Shown one piece after another: positions 57,701 to 64,000 of a DNA stretch of 64,000 nucleotides. The position numbers and the translations under genes are program-made. The stretch lies in NCBI GenBank assembly GCA_012861695.1, contig JAAOOA010000027.1:248001-312000 (forward strand), read 5' to 3'. The notes under the pieces were generated by a model. That model was not told where the DNA came from, searched no databases, and worked only from the letters and a program-made list of their open reading frames with translations. How positions within the stretch are numbered: the first letter of the stretch is position 1; each line of letters starts with the position of its first letter. This DNA is from Trematomus loennbergii. Its lineage: Eukaryota; Chordata; Actinopteri; Perciformes; Nototheniidae.

Positions 57701-57858
57701 ATGATTGGGATGTTTTGTTTTTTCCCCTTAAAGGTGACGTCAAGTGTCCATCATCAATCGAGAGGTCATGGATTGGCAAGTCCTGGGGTTAAAACATGAT
57801 TCTGCAAATGGGCCTGTGGGTTGTTTTCTTGGTTCAACCGTCAGAGGGGTCTGGCAGG
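54761..57858. other. Intergenic stretch left of rab5c
   Basis: Mostly AT-rich and unassigned. 55600-55735 ends in acgtcctttatatatacagt then ctatg, a string that resembles a common fish repeat end. Part of 57400-57858 may be the 3' UTR of rab5c. No other gene is seen. Confidence 0.4.
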
Positions 57859-58013
57859 TTACTGGCCAGTGGACTCGTTTGCCAAACAGTTAATTGCCGT
57901 GTTGCTCATTGGGTGGTTGGTCCGACCGTGGAGTGGTTCGACCATTGGGACATTGTTTGACAGCTGGCTAATCTCTGGTCTGGTTGATCGAAGCTGTTGA
58001 TTGGTTGTGTTGG

Positions 58014-59397
58014 TTAGTTCCCGCCCCCACAGCACTGGCCACTCCTGCCCTGTGGTGCAGCTTCCTGCAGGTCCACGCCGCCTGGGCCCGCCCGCCGGCC
58101 CCCGCTGCACCCTGAGGCTCGTTCTTAGGGAGCTTCTTGGCTGTTTGGAGTACAATCAATTAGGACTTGCATAAAGGCAACATGGCAGAGCACCAAATGA
58201 CTATTGTCAATTTAGATTATTCTTCCAATTGTTTTCCTGATAGCTTTCTCGTTAAAACATCAGAAATGACTGAAACAATTTTCTAGAGATGACGTCATTC
58301 AATATTTTATTCCCCGTTTTATTAGTCCCTCAGTTCAAATCCAAATGTATTATATTCACTGTATTGTAAAGCAAATTCCCATGTTTGAACCATTCAATGT
58401 TGGAATGAGGAAACAACCTGATTTTAACCTCAATATTCATTTCATGTTAGATAATCTCGTTTTTTAGTTGGTAGAATAAGAATATCTGCACAGATATAGG
58501 AGATACTCCTCTCAATAATCTTTGTAGGTTAAACGGTAACTGATGATCAATAGAACGAATGTTCAACTATATGTATGATCATGATCAATGTTGCCTTGTT
58601 AGTTCTGAGCAGCACTTACCTATAGCCATAAAAATCTCATTGACATTCATAGCAGTCTTGGCGGAAGTTTCCATGAAGAGCAAACTGTTGTCATCTGCAT
58701 ATGCTTGTGCTTCCTAAAATATAAATGGAACACGGAAATATACAGCATTTATTATTAATTAAATGTAATGAATGTATTGTAACTTTATTATCAGACAGTA
58801 AAATCCTTCTTTACCTGGAAATCTATGGCTCTCTTGTTGGCCAGGTCGGCTTTGTTTCCTGCCAGTGCGATAACAATGTTCGGGCTGGCTTGTCGCTGGA
58901 GCTCCTTCACCAGTTCTTTGCACGTGTGAATGTATCCTTTAAAAAACAAAAAACAATTAGACATTGTTCCTTTAAAATGTAAATCCCTGATGTTTTTAAA
59001 AGTCACATTTGACTGTAAGAGTTAAAAGGGCGAAGGTCTGTAGCCGTCTTTAGTCGAGGAATTCTCTTGCACTATTTTATCTGTTTTATTTGTTTTATGT
59101 CCTATTCATGTTGCACTGCTGGAGGAGCCGGTGACGTTTTTCATTCCCATATCTACACTGTAGCTAAAGAAACTTGAATCTTGAATCATCAACCCAAACT
59201 GGAAGACGAGGGTCGGCAAACAAAAGACACTTTAAAAACAACTTACTGTGTTGGTGATGTCGTAGACCACGATGGCGGCCTGGGCTCCCCTGTAGTACAG
59301 GGCGCCAAGCTGTGATATCGCTCCTGTCCGGCAGTGTCCCAGATCTCAAACTTCACTGTTGTGTCATCCAAACATACCGTCTGTGTGAGGAAGGCAG
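58014..59397 (-). CDS. rab5c: RAB5 small GTPase (best fit RAB5C), last four coding exons
   Basis: Minus-strand exons: 59397-59247, 58936-58815, 58713-58620, 58140-58014, GT-AG bounded, with phases that close once three missing bases are allowed. Early-endosome Rab, a GTP switch for endosome fusion. Seen: switch II ([14 protein letters not shown]), GNKADL for guanine recognition, ETSAKTA (G5), [14 protein letters not shown] and a C-terminal CCGGN prenylation end. KNEPQ followed by GAAGA favours RAB5C over 5A or 5B. Missing bases: near 59299 (ccctgtac for cccatgtac), 58910 (aactggtg for aactgggtg) and about 58085. The exons carrying the start, P-loop and switch I are upstream, beyond the window or in an unrecognised part of it, so the gene is partial here. 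Confidence 0.88.
59060..59188 (+). mobile_element. L2-type LINE 3' end in a rab5c intron
   Basis: About 130 bp ending in the tail cttgaatcttgaatc, preceded by ttgcactgctggaggagccg, matching the 3' UTR type seen at 17840-17971. Confidence 0.6.
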
Positions 59398-60054
59398 CTG
59401 GAAAGAAAGTCATAAAGATATAAGAGCAGAAACTCACAGAAAAGTCATCCGCAAGTTCAAATCCAAACTTTTGGATGCAGTGATTGAGACCAAGAGGAAT
59501 CAATAAGGACTGGAGTGATACATTTATAAAAAAAAAAAAAGGAATCATAACTTTTCCCTCACTTCCGCTTTCAAGTGTTATTACTGTTGGTCTCTTTCCA
59601 ACTTAAAGAATGTTTTTCATAACTCTCCCCCTGCACCTTCTTTTCCTCCATTAATGAGGACTTTTTGCACGGGAGAGTTTCCATAATATATTTTACTTTT
59701 GTTGTTCAGCTACCTTGGGATAGCTACTGTAAGTTACTTTGTTTTGTTGGAAGCTATTTTGTTGAGTTGACTCTTAGCGGAATAGTCTCTGGTAGGCAGT
59801 GATGCAATGTTTCTATCAGTTACAAATGGGCATGAATGTCCTGACTAACTAACCCCCTGAGAATTACCAAAAAGTAGGAAACAGGTCAAAAGGTCACGGA
59901 AAAACTGTCATGGAAGTAAAAAAAAAGAGAAAATGTATAATGTGTAGTAAACACATACTGTATCACACAACAAGCTGGTACGACTGCATACACCTCGCTG
60001 AGTCAGGAGCCTGTCACATGACAGAGGAAACCTGAGCACTAACTTGTACATACT
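59398..60054. other. rab5c upstream intron, unassigned part
   Basis: No exon or bounded element recognised. Confidence 0.35.
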
Positions 60055-60942
60055 TTAAGGTCCCATGTCATGGCCATTTCTACTGATCATAATTCCATTG
60101 TTGAGGTCTACTAGAATAGATTTAAATTGTGCAATTTTCAACTCACATTGGTTTCTCATACAGCATCTCTGTATAGTATGTGTATTCACCAGGTATTCAC
60201 TCTCTGTCCTAAACGGCTTGTTGGAGCTCCTGCCCCCCCCCCCCTCCCTGTGAGCCCAGTGTGCTCTGATTGGTCGGGACGTTGAGAGGCTCGTTGCTGC
60301 GATCTGCTGCGAGGAGCGGACAGGTTTCCGGGTCGGCGATACAGCGAGAACAAGCGAAACTCATCCTGAGCAAACACAAACACCACACCAGAAAAACAAT
60401 AAGTGTGGCTTGATATTGAGTAAGAAAAAGGTTTATAACGCTGTGAGCATGGGTCTGCGGAGAGCATTTCTCCGCGATCCCAACTCAGTAGCCCGAAAAA
60501 CGTTTACCCATTTAAACAGTCGTGGTAGATACCTTGTTTGTTTTAAACATCATAAATACACAAACAACAATGAATACTTACAGGTTGTGTACCCGAATCT
60601 CCCGCTGGTCCAAACAAAGTAGGAACAGCATCGTTCTTCAGTGCCCTACGCTGTACATATCCGGCATGAATCGCTGAAAGGTTTGGGAAGCTTTGTTTCG
60701 TGAAAGGCTGGCAGAGGGTGTGGCCTCTGGGTATCACACGTCAGAGTACCCAGGAAGTAAATGAGAAATCTCCAACGAGGCGTTCTGGGGCAGCATAGAC
60801 AGGTCTTTTCTGTGTTAGAGTTTTACTCCTACAGGGTGTACTTTGAGGGTTGTGACTCTGCAGACCGTTTACATGCATAAAAACCTTCATAACACACAAG
60901 GGGATGGGTAATAACCAGAAAAGCATGACATGGTACCTTTAA
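60055..60942 (-). mobile_element. TTAA-flanked MITE, family C copy 3 (inverted)
   Basis: 888 bp; starts ttaaggtcccatgtcatggc and ends aaaagcatgacatggtacct then ttaa; opposite orientation to 41407-42085 and about 200 bp longer. Confidence 0.8.
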
Positions 60943-62474
60943 AGCTTTGTAATCTTTGACCATGCATTCAGCTGACCACAGGATTCAGTATAAAACATGC
61001 TGACTCGTTGTAAGTCTTTGGTGTGTGTAAAGCACTGAGCATCCTGTCCCCACATCCTACAGCCATATTACTCATAGGATGAAGGAAACATGGAAAATAA
61101 AAGTTGTTTTTAACGTAACATTAAAAAGAGTTGACACCAAAAGAAGTTATGTTTCTATATGACATATAACTGACCTTTCAGCATTACACAAGATAGTGAA
61201 CGCCACATGTTCCCAGATAACGTTTACGATTTATACACCGAAAATTAGTCCATTCATCAAATGTTTTAAGAAGAAACAAGTTCCTGCTCCACTTGCTGCT
61301 TTTCTCTGTTTTACAACAACACAAAGCTTTAGACTGTTGTTCCTACAACAAGCAAACTGAAGACGTCATATTGGGCTCTGTAATCAGCCAATTGAACAAT
61401 AATGAAATTATGTTTCTTGCAGCCTTATCTACTAGGTATTCAATATCCAAGCAATTTCTTGATTTGACAGCTCGGATCAATAAATGTATCACGTTTATCA
61501 GTGTTTTAAAGGTTGTGTGCAGACCCGTTGGAGTGTTAGGCCAGTGGGAAAGAATCAAAGCTGGCGTTATTGTTCAATAATAGCCTTTCAGCATATTGTA
61601 CTTCTAGGGGTGTAAACGAAAACTTCTGCAGATCTTCTTTGTTTGGTTTTCAGTCTGTTGAAAGTCTAGCCTGTGACTGAAGACTTTGGCCAATCACAGG
61701 TCATTTCGGGAAGAAAACGCTCTAAGTGGGTTTTCTACAAAAGCAGCCTCAGCAGGAGTTTCTGATGGTGAAAGCATGAATCAAGCACAGAGAAGATACT
61801 ATGCATGCATTAGCAACAACTGTCCACACAGCAAAGCATGTGAAAAAAGAGAAAGTCTTAACAAATAAAGTCTGACAATATCGGCTAAGCATTTCAGAAA
61901 TTGAGAGAAAATGTTGTTTTTGCCCAATGATGCCAACAATAAAGTACCTTCCCTAGCTTTAATGAAATAATGAAGCCCAGCTTCAAAGTCAGCCGCTCCA
62001 GTGGAAACCTGTCCCTGTGGTTTTTCCAGCTGGAGGATTTGCACTGAACAGCCAAGTTAGAAGTGTACCTATGTAGCCCTCAAGCTGTCCCAGTAATTTA
62101 ACTCCCTAACTTTGCAAAATGTCAAAGCTACCGACACATTATAGTTGTCTTGTTTGAAACCTAAACACAAGTGTTTCACCAGCTCCCCTGTGCTACAGGA
62201 GTTCCAGGAAACCCCCATTGTTTTCTCAATTCCTTCCTGTTTCAAGTAACCTCACTCCTCTGCTACCTAGGAACTGGTGTTTCCAGAAGACAATCTAAAG
62301 AGTTGTTCTGTCCAGTTCAAGCTTCTATTATCTAAACAATATTTAGAAATGTAATACGTCTCTGTTAAATCAATATAAACGTCTGCCATGTGTGAGGAGC
62401 TGTGTGGCTCATAAGGAAAGTCAGGTGATCTGTTGCAAATAACTGGTTCTGCCACTCCTGCAGTGTTCATTTTG
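60943..62474. other. Unassigned stretch, probably rab5c intron
   Basis: AT-rich, short frames only. I looked for the RAB5 P-loop exon here and did not find it. Confidence 0.4.
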
Positions 62475-62780
62475 GCAGCTGTTTTTGATTTAGTCTTAGT
62501 CTTTAGACGAAAATGGTTATTAGTTTTAGTCACATTTTAGTCATTCCTATCCTTCGTAGTTTTAGTCTAGTTTTAGTCGACGAAAACTCAAAACTTTTTA
62601 GTCAACTTTTAGTCGATGAAAAATTACATTTTAGTCAACTTTTAGTCAAATGTTTTCTCTCTTTAAACCAATTCAGTTAGGCAAATACAGGTTCTGAAAT
62701 TGGAATCAAGGTGACAGCATCAAGTGTTGAAATTCGTAAAGCAACATTTCACTCTCTTAACACTTTACTTGTGTAATATA

Positions 62781-62870
62781 GGGATGGGTATCGCTAAGGT
62801 TTTTACGGTACTACTAGTCTTATCGAAACTGCTTATCGATCCGGTACTTTAACGGTATTCTTGTATTTAC
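62781..62870 (+). mobile_element. hAT-like terminus (GGGATGGGTATCG type)
   Basis: Reverse-complement relative of 4507-4600; starts gggatgggtatcgctaagg. Confidence 0.5.
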
Positions 62871-62980
62871 TTTTTGTTATTTTTTAAAGGAAAAAACTAA
62901 CAAATTGTTAACCGAATTAATTGCTTTATTTAATGTGAAATAAATAAATAAAATATGTATAATTATGTTATTATATTGTA

Positions 62981-63446
62981 CTGTACTTGAGTAAAATGTT
63001 GAGGTACTTGTACTTTACATTTAAATGTTTTGCTACTGTGTACTTCTACTCCACTACAGTTCAGAGGTAAATGGTGTACTTTACTCCACTACATTATTTA
63101 ATACCTTTAGTTACTTCACAGATGTGGATGAATGATGTGAAATATAATCAAGTGTTAATCAGACTTTAGTTCCACCTGGAGTAAATTCACAAGCTACCCT
63201 GCAGTATACAAAGTCATTCAAACTAGCTGCACCTTTACCAGCTTTGAGAACACTTTAATGATCAATCATTATAAAATATATCATATATATTATTCTGAAA
63301 TGGACCAATCTGCACAATGACTACTTTACTGTCGCTACTTTTATATTACTTGAGGAACATTTGAATGCAGGATTTTCTGTAACAGAGTATTCATACACTA
63401 TGGTATTTTTACTTACTACAAGATCTGAGTACTTCTCCCACCTCTG
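62981..63446 (-). mobile_element. hAT-type MITE family E (inverted)
   Basis: Inverted relative of 25147-25586, ending gagtacttctcccacctctg; contains agctgcacctttaccagctt, the reverse complement of a string in the 25147 copy. Confidence 0.7.
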
Positions 63447-63944
63447 CGCACCTGATGTGATAACGTTACTCGTAATTGGCAACAGAGCTACGAGTTAAGG
63501 AAGTCGAAAATTGTGCATTTCTCCGACTGAATATGACGCCTTTTGGCCGGCTGTTTGGACAGACTACTCTACTCGTGTCAACGCGCTACGCAAACACATG
63601 GCAAACAAGCTTTTCCACATCGAGCCTTGTAGAGTGTCTCTATACTCTCTGAACGCTCCGTCCCCGGCAGATCTCTGTGTGCCGCTGCAGCGTGTCTGTT
63701 AGGCCCCGCCCCCCGCACACAGAGAGACAAGGGAGATCGCTCTTCTGGAGTGAAGAGAGCGGAAATAATGATATTGCAAGTTAGAAACGTAAGATGCATT
63801 TTGACAGACAAGGACACTTGGGGGAAAATATGCTGCATTTTGAATGTCCGATAGTCCACCATTAACACCTTAGTCCCGTCTCGTCAACGAAAACTAACTA
63901 AATCTATTTTTAGCTCGTCATCGTCTCGTCTTATGCCCTTTCAC

Positions 63945-63995
63945 ACCGGCGCTTTTCCAGCTCCTGCTCGGAGCTAGAGCCTGAAAAGCGCCGGT
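63945..63995. repeat. 13-bp inverted repeat at the right edge
   Basis: accggcgcttttc (63945-63957) and gaaaagcgccggt (63983-63995), with a nested agctcc/ggagct inside. Probably the start of another MITE cut by the window end. Confidence 0.7.
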
Positions 63996-64000
63996 TTTTC

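Larger units (their letters stand above)
62475..63930. mobile_element. TTTTAGTC-rich repeat with nested elements
   Basis: 62500-62650 carries many ttttagtc copies and gtcgacgaaaactcaaaac; 63875-63930 carries cgtctcgtcaacgaaaacta. They look like the two sides of one element, with a hAT-like end (62781-62870) and a family E MITE (62981-63446) inserted between. Element boundaries are not established. Confidence 0.4.

Noticed and set aside
59398..64000. The missing 5' exons of rab5c
   Set aside because: I read the region on the minus strand for the GESAVGKSSLV P-loop block and did not find it; they are likely beyond the right edge.

Overview
The window is a piece of a ray-finned (teleost) fish nuclear genome, probably a percomorph. 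The grounds are: vertebrate multi-exon genes with GT-AG introns, and a dense load of fish-type transposons (a DIRS1-like retrotransposon, an L2-clade LINE, hAT/ZBED elements, piggyBac-like TTAA elements, PIF/Harbinger-like MITEs and an endogenous retrovirus-like LTR element). No tRNA, rRNA, CRISPR or prokaryotic signal was seen.

Host genes. Three protein-coding genes are supported. (1) A membrane copper amine oxidase (AOC2/AOC3 type) lies on the + strand in five exons, 23555-32568. (2) A paralogue lies on the - strand in five exons, 51512 down to 44895, tail-to-tail with the first. Internal exon lengths match (119, 167 and 133 nt, after one missing base in exon 4 of the second copy). Both keep the NYDY cofactor tyrosine, the catalytic Asp and the three copper His. 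(3) The last four coding exons of a RAB5 small GTPase, best matching RAB5C, lie on the - strand at 59397-58014; its first exons lie beyond the right edge. In human, AOC2/AOC3 and RAB5C are both on 17q21, so this looks like conserved linkage.

Layout. 1-3.5 kb: a DIRS1-like element on the - strand (gag and start of RT, with a 603-bp tandem duplication), running off the left edge. 3.5-5.3 kb: hAT remnants, a TTAA MITE, a minisatellite and an ACTAGT-rich array. 5.3-18.0 kb: one L2-type LINE split by three insertions (a Harbinger-like MITE; a 5.04-kb hAT with an intact three-exon transposase and 8-bp target duplication; a 4.9-kb LTR element with 4-bp target duplication). 18.06-20.49 kb: a hAT without transposase, with 8-bp target duplication. 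21.2-21.75 kb: a second ACTAGT array. 23.5-32.6 kb: amine oxidase copy 1, whose introns are packed with nested elements. 33-44.9 kb: MITEs, a 165-bp-TIR element, tandem repeats carrying GTTGCCATGGCAAC-type palindromes, and an internally deleted piggyBac nested in a palindromic MITE. 44.9-51.5 kb: amine oxidase copy 2. 51.5-57.8 kb: mostly unassigned, with MITEs and a large microsatellite. 58-59.4 kb: rab5c. 59.4-64 kb: MITEs.

Sequence quality. Eleven single-base deletions interrupt the three host genes, most of them shortening G/C or A runs, while splice sites and reading frames on both sides stay conserved. The same kind of one-base loss breaks the DIRS gag, the LINE RT and the piggyBac frame, and the two LTRs of the young LTR element differ almost only by indels. 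The simplest reading is uncorrected long-read homopolymer error rather than loss of three neighbouring genes.

Most curious items: the two ACTAGT arrays, which are mirror images in architecture; the intact hAT with GAGTC subterminal arrays; a MITE inserted at +5 of a splice donor of amine oxidase copy 2; two perfect intronic hairpins; and the palindrome array at 36.6-37.2 kb.
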